Assembly (NCBI RefSeq): GCF_900089955.1
Contig: NZ_FLQX01000035.1
Span: forward strand, 166,653-230,652
Direction of reading: 5' to 3'
From: Candidatus Accumulibacter aalborgensis
Lineage (GTDB): Bacteria > Pseudomonadota > Gammaproteobacteria > Burkholderiales > Rhodocyclaceae
Length of the DNA: 64,000 nucleotides
Below the pieces are notes generated by a model that worked only from the letters and a program-made list of their open reading frames with translations, did not search any database and was not told where the DNA came from. Position numbers and translations under genes: made by a program. Positions 17,197 through 24,406 of the stretch are shown one piece after another (the stretch's first letter is position 1; each line of letters opens with the position of its first letter).

Positions 17197-18455
17197 TTCC
17201 GCTCCATTATCGCCGCGTAAAAGGCATCGGTCCCGTGCCGATGCGGCCACAGGCGCAAGCGCTCGCCGCAGTCGATGGCAATCTCCTGGTTGGCAAGGAT
17301 TTCCTGCGCCGAACGCACGACAAACTCGCCGTGCTGCGCCAGAAAAGCCGCGACGACGGCATCGTTCTCGGCGTCGAGCACGCTGCAGGTCGCATAGACG
17401 AGCCGTCCTCCCGGCTTCACCAGACTGGCCGCTGCCGAGAGAATGGCTCCCTGTTTGGCGCTCAGTTCGGCAACGCTCTCCGGCGTCTGCCGCCACTTCA
17501 GATCCGGATTGCGGCGCAGGGTTCCCAGGCCGGAACACGGCGCATCGACAAGCACGCGATCGAGCTTGCCGGCCAGTCGCCTGACCTTGATGTCCCGCTC
17601 CGACTCGATGCGCACGGGATACACATTCGACAGGCCGGAGCGCGCCAGGCGCGGCTTCAGCCTGGCCAGCCGCCGCTCGGCCACGTCAAAGGCATAGAGC
17701 CTGCCTTGCGAGCGCATCAGGGCACCGAGCAGCAAGGTCTTGCCACCGGCACCGGCACAGAAGTCGGCGACCATTTCGCCACGTCTGGGCTGCAGCAGGA
17801 AGCCGAGCAACTGGCTACCCTCGTCCTGGACTTCGATGCGGCCATCGATGAACAAGGCGTTTTTCGACAGCGCCGGCTTGCCGACCAGGCGGATGCCAAG
17901 CGGTGAATAAGGACACGCATCGGCCGCCAACCCATCGGCCAGCAACCGCGCCAGCACGTCGTGCCGCGTTGCCTTGAGGGAATTGACGCGCAGGTCGAGC
18001 GGCGCCGGCTGATTGAGCCCAGCCGCAAGCTGCTCGACGTCGTCCGCGGCAAATTGCACCGTCAACAGCGCATGCAGCCAGTCGGGCAGATCGAGGCGTA
18101 CCGCCGGCGGCAGTTCATCGACTTTCACCGCCTTGGCGTGCGCGAGCCACTTGCGTTCGGCCTCGGTCAGCACCGCGTCCAGCTCGCGCCGGTTCATGCC
18201 CTGCACACAGGCCAGCGAGGCCAGCAACAGGCGCCGTGAGGTCACCTCGTCGGCGCAGCGCGCCGACAGCGAGCGTTTGCGGCGCAACACCGTGAAAACC
18301 GCTTCGGCCACGAAACCACGGTCGGCATGGCCAAGTTCACGATGCTGCCGAAAATAGTTGGAAACGACCAGATCGGCCGGAAAGCTTGAGCGCAACAGCT
18401 CGGCGAGCAGTGTTTCGGCATGGTGGAAAAGGGCGGTCGTCAAACGCACGGTCAT
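17193..18455 (-). CDS. RsmB/NOP-family RNA (cytosine-C5) methyltransferase
   Basis: A 420-residue S-adenosylmethionine-dependent RNA methyltransferase. The N-terminal ~140 residues are a helical NusB-like region and the rest is the Rossmann catalytic domain. Visible motifs are VADFCAGAGGKTLLL (SAM-binding motif I), DAPCSGLGTLRRNP (motif IV with Cys) and YATCSVLDAEND (motif VI with the catalytic Cys). These mark 5-methylcytosine enzymes such as RsmB, which modifies 16S rRNA. Which cytosine it targets cannot be told. ATG 18455 overlaps the preceding stop by four bases; an upstream in-frame start lies inside that gene. Confidence 0.88.
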   Translation of the reverse strand: MTVRLTTALFHHAETLLAELLRSSFPADLVVSNYFRQHRELGHADRGFVAEAVFTVLRRKRSLSARCADEVTSRRLLLASLACVQGMNRRELDAVLTEAERKWLAHAKAVKVDELPPAVRLDLPDWLHALLTVQFAADDVEQLAAGLNQPAPLDLRVNSLKATRHDVLARLLADGLAADACPYSPLGIRLVGKPALSKNALFIDGRIEVQDEGSQLLGFLLQPRRGEMVADFCAGAGGKTLLLGALMRSQGRLYAFDVAERRLARLKPRLARSGLSNVYPVRIESERDIKVRRLAGKLDRVLVDAPCSGLGTLRRNPDLKWRQTPESVAELSAKQGAILSAAASLVKPGGRLVYATCSVLDAENDAVVAAFLAQHGEFVVRSAQEILANQEIAIDCGERLRLWPHRHGTDAFYAAIMERK

Positions 18456-19486
18456 TGCTCCTGGCTGAATTCGATGGTCGTCGCAAGCTGGACGTAGACA
18501 TCCCCTTTGCGGTCGGTATGCTGTATCTTCACCGGCAGCAGCGCACGATCGTAGGCCAGCCACAGGTCGGTCGTCGATCCACCGGGCACACGCAGGTGAA
18601 GACAGCGAAAGGTGCCGGCCGGAACCTCGACTTCCTCGTCGCCGACCACTTCGAGGCGATACTGGCCGTACTTCTTGCCGGTGGCAACCGGCAAGCTGCT
18701 TCCCGAGGCCAGATTGGCCAGCAAGCCCAACTGGTAATTGAACGACAACAGATCCTGCGCGCCCAGGGTCAGGGCCTGCACTGGCCGACCAGGCATGCGT
18801 AACTGCATGTTCGCCCAGTCGAATTCGGCTAGTTCGCGGGGAGCGTGCCCGGCTTCTCGGCTCACGAAATGCTCGGGCACCAACCCGGCGACGGTCAGCC
18901 GGCCGCGACTTTCGAGTTCGACCCGCAGCGGCTTGAACAGCGCCACCAGCCCCGTCGTTTCGGTCACTGCGGTGAACCGGTACGCCCCATCGACGATTTC
19001 CCAGTCGTGCGTCGACTGACCGATGGCAAAGCCCTGGTCACCACGATCGACGCGATAGTGGATCATTCCCCGCGCGGGTAGCCGCGACTCGGTCGAAGCA
19101 GGCATCGCCGGAGGGGATGTCGCGACCGCCTCGGCTTGATCGCCAGGTTCGCTCTCGTGCTCGATCTCGGGTGCGGCCGCGGGTGTCGGGGTCGGCACGG
19201 GGGATTCCTGAGCGGTCACCACCGGCGGACGCGCAGCCCGCTCAAGCGGCCTGCGCGGCGCCTTCCTGCGTGCCACCGGCGGGAGTTTGGCGTTGACTCC
19301 CGCTTCGACCCTGGTTTCGATTCTGGTCAGTGGATCGGGCAACGGCGCCCCTTTCGCCAGCGGGCTCAGTTCGACCACCAACGGCGTGGGCTGGGCAGCG
19401 TCAGACAAGTCGAACTCGGGGGCAAAGAGCGCCAGGGCATGCACGCCAAGCGAAGCCGCGAAAGCGATGATCAGGGCCACAGGCAT
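18452..19486 (-). CDS. DUF3108-domain protein, probably periplasmic
   Basis: A 344-residue protein with an N-terminal hydrophobic segment (residues 1-20) acting as signal anchor, a long Pro/Ala/Glu-rich spacer to about residue 145, and a C-terminal DUF3108 domain (IHYRVDRGDQGFAIGQS, YRLEVVGDEEVEVPAGTFRC). The domain's role is unknown; relatives are secreted or periplasmic. The proline-rich spacer would span the periplasm, as in TonB-like proteins. It starts 16 bases inside the end of purN and ends with a four-base overlap onto the methyltransferase gene. Confidence 0.8.
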   Translation of the reverse strand: MPVALIIAFAASLGVHALALFAPEFDLSDAAQPTPLVVELSPLAKGAPLPDPLTRIETRVEAGVNAKLPPVARRKAPRRPLERAARPPVVTAQESPVPTPTPAAAPEIEHESEPGDQAEAVATSPPAMPASTESRLPARGMIHYRVDRGDQGFAIGQSTHDWEIVDGAYRFTAVTETTGLVALFKPLRVELESRGRLTVAGLVPEHFVSREAGHAPRELAEFDWANMQLRMPGRPVQALTLGAQDLLSFNYQLGLLANLASGSSLPVATGKKYGQYRLEVVGDEEVEVPAGTFRCLHLRVPGGSTTDLWLAYDRALLPVKIQHTDRKGDVYVQLATTIEFSQEQ

Positions 19487-20148
19487 CGGGCAGCCGCCTC
19501 AGCCCCCACAGCCGGAGAGATCAATACGCCAGCGCCATCCTGTGCCGCATCCAGCGCGACGCGTCCGCCCTGCAGACGCAGGCGACCTTCGGCAAACCAG
19601 CGCACGGCCAGTAGATAGATTTGATGCTCCTGAGCCAGAACGCGCGCAGCGAGAGTCGCCTCGTCATCGGCATCGAGCACCGGTACGGCGGCCTGAACGA
19701 TGACCGGCCCGTGATCAAGCTCGGGCGTCACGAAGTGTACCGTACAACCGTGAATCCGCGCCCCCTCGTCAAGCGCTCGGCGATGGGTATGTAAACCTGG
19801 AAACGCCGGCAACAAGGAAGGATGAATGTTGATCAGCCGTCCAGCGTAGCGGCGCACGAAACGGTCGCCGAGAATCCGCATGAATCCGGCCAGCACGACC
19901 AGGTCTGGCGCGAAGGTGTCGATCGCTGCGGCCAGCACGGCGTCGAAATCCTCGCGGGCGACAAACTGCCGGTGGTCGACCACGCGTGTCGGCACGCCGC
20001 TCGCGGCTGCGGTCGCCAGACCTTGGGCATCAGGGCGATTGGAGAGCACCGCGGCGATCCGCACAGCGAGCGTACCGGAATCGACTGCCGCGAGCAGCGA
20101 AGCCATGTTGCTGCCTCGCCCCGAGATCAGAATGACGACCGAGATCAT
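19471..20148 (-). CDS. purN: Phosphoribosylglycinamide formyltransferase
   Basis: A 225-residue enzyme that transfers a formyl group from 10-formyltetrahydrofolate to GAR in purine synthesis. Motifs include ISGRGSNMASLL for phosphoribosyl binding, LAGFMRILGDRF, the catalytic NIHPSLLPAFPGLHTHRRAL, and GCTVHFVTPELDHGPVI with the conserved Asp. ATG 20148 overlaps the dedA stop by four bases. An open frame continues upstream through dedA and into mutL but carries no PurN features. The length is typical. Confidence 0.95.
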   Translation of the reverse strand: MISVVILISGRGSNMASLLAAVDSGTLAVRIAAVLSNRPDAQGLATAAASGVPTRVVDHRQFVAREDFDAVLAAAIDTFAPDLVVLAGFMRILGDRFVRRYAGRLINIHPSLLPAFPGLHTHRRALDEGARIHGCTVHFVTPELDHGPVIVQAAVPVLDADDEATLAARVLAQEHQIYLLAVRWFAEGRLRLQGGRVALDAAQDGAGVLISPAVGAEAAARCLWP

Positions 20149-20780
20149 GCCTTGCGCTGCCGCAACCAAGCAATGAACAGCGGCAGCAGGGAAATCACGA
20201 TGATCGCCACGATCACCAGCGTCAGGTTCTTCTGAATCCACGGCAGATTGCCGAACCAGTAGCCGGCCAGGGTCAGCGACCCGACCCAGGCGGTACCGCC
20301 GATCAGGTTGAAGAGGGTAAAACGCGCATAGCTCATTGCGCCAATGCCTGCCACAAAGGGCGCGAAAGTGCGGAACAGCGGCAGGAAACGGGAAAGGACC
20401 AGCGTCTTGCCGCCGTGCTTCTCGTAGAAGGCATGCGTCTTGTCGAGCGCCGCCTTGTTGAAGACGCGCGACTGCTCCCAGTGGAAGACCTTGGGTCCGA
20501 GACAGCGGCCGATCTGATAGTTGAGCATGTTGCCGAGCACGGCGGCAGCGGCGAGCACGGCGAGCAGGATGCCGATCTCCATGCCACCCAGCGCAGCCAG
20601 CGCGCCGGCAACGAAGAGCAGCGAGTCGCCGGGCAGGAACGGCGTCACCACAAAGCCCGTTTCGCTGAAGATGATGACGAAAAGAATCGCGTAGATCCAC
20701 GACCCGTACTGCTGCACCAAGATCGCCAGGTGCTTGTCGAGGTGCAGGATGAGGTCGATGAAGCTGGTCAGATATTCCAT
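20145..20780 (-). CDS. DedA-family inner-membrane protein
   Basis: A 211-residue membrane protein with the DedA/SNARE-associated (VTT) fold: FSETGFVVTPFLPGDSLLF near residue 50, NYQIGRCLGPKVF, and KHGGKTLVLSRFLPLFRTF with its conserved arginines, followed by terminal hydrophobic helices. DedA proteins are implicated in flipping undecaprenyl phosphate or phospholipids across the membrane. ATG 20780 is chosen over a TTG nine codons upstream. Its start is divergent from mutL with 67 bases between them, so both promoters must lie in that gap. Confidence 0.9.
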   Translation of the reverse strand: MEYLTSFIDLILHLDKHLAILVQQYGSWIYAILFVIIFSETGFVVTPFLPGDSLLFVAGALAALGGMEIGILLAVLAAAAVLGNMLNYQIGRCLGPKVFHWEQSRVFNKAALDKTHAFYEKHGGKTLVLSRFLPLFRTFAPFVAGIGAMSYARFTLFNLIGGTAWVGSLTLAGYWFGNLPWIQKNLTLVIVAIIVISLLPLFIAWLRQRKA

Positions 20781-20835
20781 CGTCGGCGCAGGCAGGGTAA
20801 GCGGCAAGGCGCGATTCTACCGGAAGCCAGGCCGG

Positions 20836-20841
20836 TATAAT
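20836..20841 (+). promoter_or_regulatory. Consensus -10 box six bases before mutL
   Basis: A perfect TATAAT at 20836-20841 ends six bases before the mutL ATG at 20848. If it is used, transcription would begin at the start codon itself. The -35 region at normal spacing is poor (GATTCT at 20813-20818). No ribosome-binding site precedes mutL, which fits a leaderless message. Confidence 0.4.
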
Positions 20842-20847
20842 CCGCCA

Positions 20848-22716
20848 ATGCGCGAAACCCCAAGAATCCACCTGCTGCCGGATCTCCTGATCAGCCAGAT
20901 TGCGGCCGGCGAAGTCGTCGACCGTCCGGCCTCTGTCCTCAAGGAACTCCTTGAAAATGCACTCGACGCCGGCAGCTCGACAATCCAGATTCAGCTCGAA
21001 GAAGGCGGCGTCAAGCTGCTGCGCGTCAGCGACGACGGTTGCGGTATCGCACGCGAGGAACTGGTTCTCGCCCTCACCCGCCACGCCACCTCGAAGATCC
21101 ATTCGCTCGACGACCTCGAACGCGTCGGCACGCTGGGTTTTCGTGGCGAAGCGCTGGCCTCGGTAGCCGCCGTCGCCCGCGTCACGCTGACCAGCCGACA
21201 AGCGAGCGAGGGAGGACAAGGTAGCGCGGCCGTGCAACACGCCTGGCGGCTGACGGCCGACCCCGGCGCGACCCCTGAACCAGCCGCCCTGCTCACCGGT
21301 ACGGTCGTCGAAATGCGTGACCTGTACTACAACACGCCGGCCCGGCGCAAATTCCTCAAGTCCGACAGCACCGAGTTCGCGCATGGCGTCGAGGCGGTCA
21401 AACGCATCGCGCTGGCGCATCCGGCAGTCGCCTTCACCGTGTCGCACAACGGTCGCGCCGGTCTGCATCTGACCAGGAGCGATAGCCGTGGCCGTGCCGG
21501 CGCCATTCTCGGCAACGATTTCCTGGCCGAGTCGCGCAGCCTCGACGTCCAGGCCGGCCCCCTGCGCGTTTTTGGTTACTGCGCGCTGCCAGCCTACTCG
21601 CGCGCGCGCGGCGACTCCCAGTACTGTTACGTCAACGGCCGCTTTGTCCGCGACAAACTGCTCGGCCACGCCCTGCGCGAGGCTTATCAGGACCTGCTGC
21701 ACGGCAGCCGGTATCCGGCCTACTGCCTGTTCCTGGAAATCGATCCAGCGACGGTCGATGTCAATGTGCACCCGCAGAAAACCGAAGTCCGCTTTCGTGA
21801 CGCGCGCGCGGTGCACCAGTTCGTCTTTCATGCCGTGCAGCGCCTGCTGTCCAGCCCACTGGCGACGCAGATCGCCGGCGCGCCAGTGGGCAATGCGGCG
21901 CCGCTGGCGACGACCTCAGGTGGCGAGCACTTGCCCCCACCAGACGGGGCGGTGGCCCACCTTTTCTTGGGCAAGACCCCCGATCGCCCCGCCTGGCGCC
22001 CAGCGTCGCAGGGTTCGCTGCACATCGGTGAGCCGACCACCACGGGCAGGTATCTGGCTTTTGTCGACGCAGCGCGCTCGCCGGATGGCCAAGCAGCGGC
22101 ACTACCAGCCACAGCCGCCGACGACACGCAGGCACCACCGCTCGGCTACGCCCTGGCGCAATTGCATGGCGTCTATATCCTGGCGCAGAACAGCCAAGGG
22201 CTGATCGTCGTAGATATGCACGCGGCGCACGAACGGATCCTCTACGAAAAGCTCAAGCGGGCTTTCGATGAGCAGCAGGTGACCACGCAGTCACTGCTGA
22301 TTCCCGCCGTCTTCCCGGCCGAAGCGCTCGACGTCGCCGCCGCCGAGGAGCACGGCGAAGCGCTACACCAGATCGGCTTTGAACTGGTGCCGATGGGTCC
22401 CCGACAACTGGCGGTCAAGAGCGTGCCGGTACTGCTGCTGGCCGGCGATCCGGCGGCATTGGCACGCGCGCTGCTGAGCGATCTGCGCGCGCATGGCGTC
22501 ACCCAACTGCTGACCGCGCGGCGTAACGAGTTCCTCGCCGACATGGCCTGCCACGGCGCGGTGCGTGCGCGGCGCCTGCTGTCGCTGACGGAGATGAACG
22601 CCCTTCTCCGGCAAATGGAAGAAACCGAACGTGGCGACCACTGCAACCACGGTCGTCCGACGTGGACCCAACTGACGATGGCCGACCTCGACCGCCACTT
22701 CCTGCGCGGCCGATGA
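20848..22716 (+). CDS. mutL: DNA mismatch repair protein MutL
   Basis: A 622-residue GHKL ATPase that couples MutS mismatch recognition to downstream repair enzymes. The N-terminal ATPase shows QIAAGEVVDRPASVLKELLE (motif I), DDGCGI, and TLGFRGEALASV; the dimerisation region follows (NVHPQKTEVRF). A variable Pro/Ala-rich linker covers about residues 345-430 and the C-terminal dimerisation domain ends the protein. No endonuclease motif of the DQHA(x)2E(x)4E type is visible, as in bacteria that use MutH or another nuclease. ATG 20848 is chosen because residues just after it match the usual IHLLPDLLISQIAAGE start. Confidence 0.97.
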   Translation: MRETPRIHLLPDLLISQIAAGEVVDRPASVLKELLENALDAGSSTIQIQLEEGGVKLLRVSDDGCGIAREELVLALTRHATSKIHSLDDLERVGTLGFRGEALASVAAVARVTLTSRQASEGGQGSAAVQHAWRLTADPGATPEPAALLTGTVVEMRDLYYNTPARRKFLKSDSTEFAHGVEAVKRIALAHPAVAFTVSHNGRAGLHLTRSDSRGRAGAILGNDFLAESRSLDVQAGPLRVFGYCALPAYSRARGDSQYCYVNGRFVRDKLLGHALREAYQDLLHGSRYPAYCLFLEIDPATVDVNVHPQKTEVRFRDARAVHQFVFHAVQRLLSSPLATQIAGAPVGNAAPLATTSGGEHLPPPDGAVAHLFLGKTPDRPAWRPASQGSLHIGEPTTTGRYLAFVDAARSPDGQAAALPATAADDTQAPPLGYALAQLHGVYILAQNSQGLIVVDMHAAHERILYEKLKRAFDEQQVTTQSLLIPAVFPAEALDVAAAEEHGEALHQIGFELVPMGPRQLAVKSVPVLLLAGDPAALARALLSDLRAHGVTQLLTARRNEFLADMACHGAVRARRLLSLTEMNALLRQMEETERGDHCNHGRPTWTQLTMADLDRHFLRGR

Positions 22717-23669
22717 GCGCGCCCCCCGCCCATCGCTGCGCACTGCCACCGGCGATCCTGCTCATGGGACCCACCGCCAGCGGCAAGACCTCGCTGGCGA
22801 TCGAACTGGCGCGCCGCTTCCCGGTCGAACTGATCAGCGTCGACTCGGCACAGGTCTTTTGCGACATGGACATCGGCACGGCCAAGCCCGACGCGGCGAC
22901 ACGTGTCGAATTCCCGCATCAACTGATTGACCTGATCAGTCCGCAGGAAACCTACTCGGCTGCCCGCTTCTGCGCCGACGCGAGCGCCGCGATGGTCGAG
23001 ATCACCGCGCGTGGCCGCGTTCCCGTGCTCGTTGGCGGCACCATGCTCTATTTCAAGGCGCTGCTTGATGGCTTGGTCGACCTGCCACCGGCCGACCCCG
23101 TGACGCGTTCTGCGATCGACCTCGAAGCCGCCGCACGCGGCTGGCCGGCGCTGCACGCCGAACTCGCCGCGGTCGACCCGGCCACGGCGGCGCGTCTGCA
23201 GAGCACCGATGCGCAGCGCATCCAGCGTGCGCTCGAAGTCTTTCGCGTTTCAGGGCGGCCGCTCTCGGCGCTGATCGCCGCCGGCGAGAAGAAGCCGCCA
23301 CCCTACGCCTTCCTGTCGATCGGCCTGTTGCCCGCAGACCGCAGCGTCCTCCACCAGCGCATCGCCGAACGCTTCGACGCCATGCTCGCCATCGGGCTGG
23401 AAGCTGAAGTCGACCGGCTGCACGAGAAGTACCGCCTGCGCGCCGAGTTGCCGTCGATGCGCTGTGTCGGCTACCGGCAGGTATGGGCAGTTCAGCACGG
23501 CATCGCGCCGCGCAGCGAACTGCGCGATCGTGGCATCTACGCCACCCGCCAACTGGCCAAGCGGCAGATCACCTGGTTGAGCAACACGCTGCGCCCACAG
23601 GGGGTCGATTGCCTCGCCCCGGACCTTCACGACACGGTCGCCAGGGCGGTCAGCCGCTTTCTCGACTGA
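22713..23669 (+). CDS. miaA: tRNA dimethylallyltransferase
   Basis: A 318-residue enzyme that attaches a dimethylallyl group to A37 of tRNAs reading UNN codons, improving decoding accuracy. The P-loop is GPTASGKTSLA. The substrate region has SVDSAQVFCDMDIGTAKP, where Phe-Cys replaces the usual Tyr-Arg. PHQLIDL, VPVLVGGTMLYFKAL and RATRQL-like YATRQLAKRQITWL are also present. It overlaps the mutL stop by four bases, the common mutL-miaA arrangement. hfq does not follow. Its stop codon sits inside the right arm of an 18-bp perfect inverted repeat. Confidence 0.95.
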   Translation: MSAPPAHRCALPPAILLMGPTASGKTSLAIELARRFPVELISVDSAQVFCDMDIGTAKPDAATRVEFPHQLIDLISPQETYSAARFCADASAAMVEITARGRVPVLVGGTMLYFKALLDGLVDLPPADPVTRSAIDLEAAARGWPALHAELAAVDPATAARLQSTDAQRIQRALEVFRVSGRPLSALIAAGEKKPPPYAFLSIGLLPADRSVLHQRIAERFDAMLAIGLEAEVDRLHEKYRLRAELPSMRCVGYRQVWAVQHGIAPRSELRDRGIYATRQLAKRQITWLSNTLRPQGVDCLAPDLHDTVARAVSRFLD

Positions 23670-23683
23670 CCGCCCTGGCGACC
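23636..23683. repeat. 18-bp perfect inverted repeat spanning the miaA stop codon
   Basis: The arms GGTCGCCAGGGCGGTCAG (23636-23653) and CTGACCGCCCTGGCGACC (23666-23683) are exactly complementary, with a 12-base loop. The right arm contains the miaA stop TGA (23667-23669). No T-tract follows on either strand, so it is not a standard intrinsic terminator. It could stabilise the mutL-miaA messenger 3' end or pause polymerase before the convergent TonB-like gene. Confidence 0.75.
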
Positions 23684-23754
23684 AGAACGTAGGGCGTGCA
23701 GGAGAAGGCTTTGCTTCCGTTACCGTGACAGTCGCGAGCGACTCACGAGCCAGA

Positions 23755-24393
23755 CTACTCGCGTCGAGGCCCGCTCATCTCTGGCAAAGTGAAGTCGACC
23801 TTGATCAACATACGGCTCTTGACCGCCTTCGTGCCACGGCGTCCGGGAGAAAACGGCGTAGTCCGAAAGGCTTCCAGTGCCGCTTCGTCAAAGACACCGG
23901 GGGGGCTCGCTTCAATCACCTTCAGGTGAAGAAGTTGCCCGTTTTCATCGATCAGCAGCACCAAGCGAACCCAGCCCTCCACGTCACGCGCCTGGGCATG
24001 CGGTGGATAGGCCGGCACCACCGTGACCAGGGGAGTCGGTTGTTCGTCGAGTTCTGACGACTTGAAGAAATGCTCGTCGATCGGCAGCGCAAGTCTGCTC
24101 TCTGCGTCGGGCAAGTCCGCGCGAACCTGACTCTCGGCCTCAGCCAGTTCGGGCGGCGCAGAGAGCGGGGAATCGGCTACCGTCTCGACGAGCGGGGCGG
24201 GATCTGCGACGACGGTAGCTACCGGCTGCGGCGCATCCTTGATGCGGGCCTCCAGACGAACAAGCTCACTGGAACGGGCTGGGGCCCTCACGGGCCCCAG
24301 CACTGACAGCAGCGCAGCGTGCAGCGAGGCTGACAGCAGCAGCGCCGCCGCGAGTGGCTGTCGGGTCAGCAGTGGCTTCCTTTCCGGAAGCAA
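23755..24393 (-). CDS. TonB-family C-terminal-domain protein
   Basis: About 212 residues. An N-terminal hydrophobic segment (PLAAALLLSASLHAALLSVLG) matches the TonB signal anchor, a Pro/Ala/Glu-rich spacer follows, and the last ~85 residues form a TonB C-terminal domain with the pattern AYPPHAQARDVEGWVRL and EAFRTTPFSPGRR. TonB proteins carry energy from ExbB-ExbD to outer-membrane receptors. No ATG precedes the anchor; I propose TTG 24393, with a CTG fourteen codons... nearer the anchor after GGAAAGGA as an alternative. The gene lies 13 bases after pilY1 on the same strand, with no exbB or exbD nearby, so a pilus-linked role is possible but unproven. Confidence 0.72.
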   Translation of the reverse strand: MLPERKPLLTRQPLAAALLLSASLHAALLSVLGPVRAPARSSELVRLEARIKDAPQPVATVVADPAPLVETVADSPLSAPPELAEAESQVRADLPDAESRLALPIDEHFFKSSELDEQPTPLVTVVPAYPPHAQARDVEGWVRLVLLIDENGQLLHLKVIEASPPGVFDEAALEAFRTTPFSPGRRGTKAVKSRMLIKVDFTLPEMSGPRRE

Positions 24394-24406
24394 CGACTGC
24401 CGCCGG

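Noticed and set aside
20149..21831. Upstream continuation of the purN frame through dedA and into mutL
   Set aside because: Only the part from 20148 downwards has PurN motifs. The rest is antisense to mutL or overlaps dedA in another frame.
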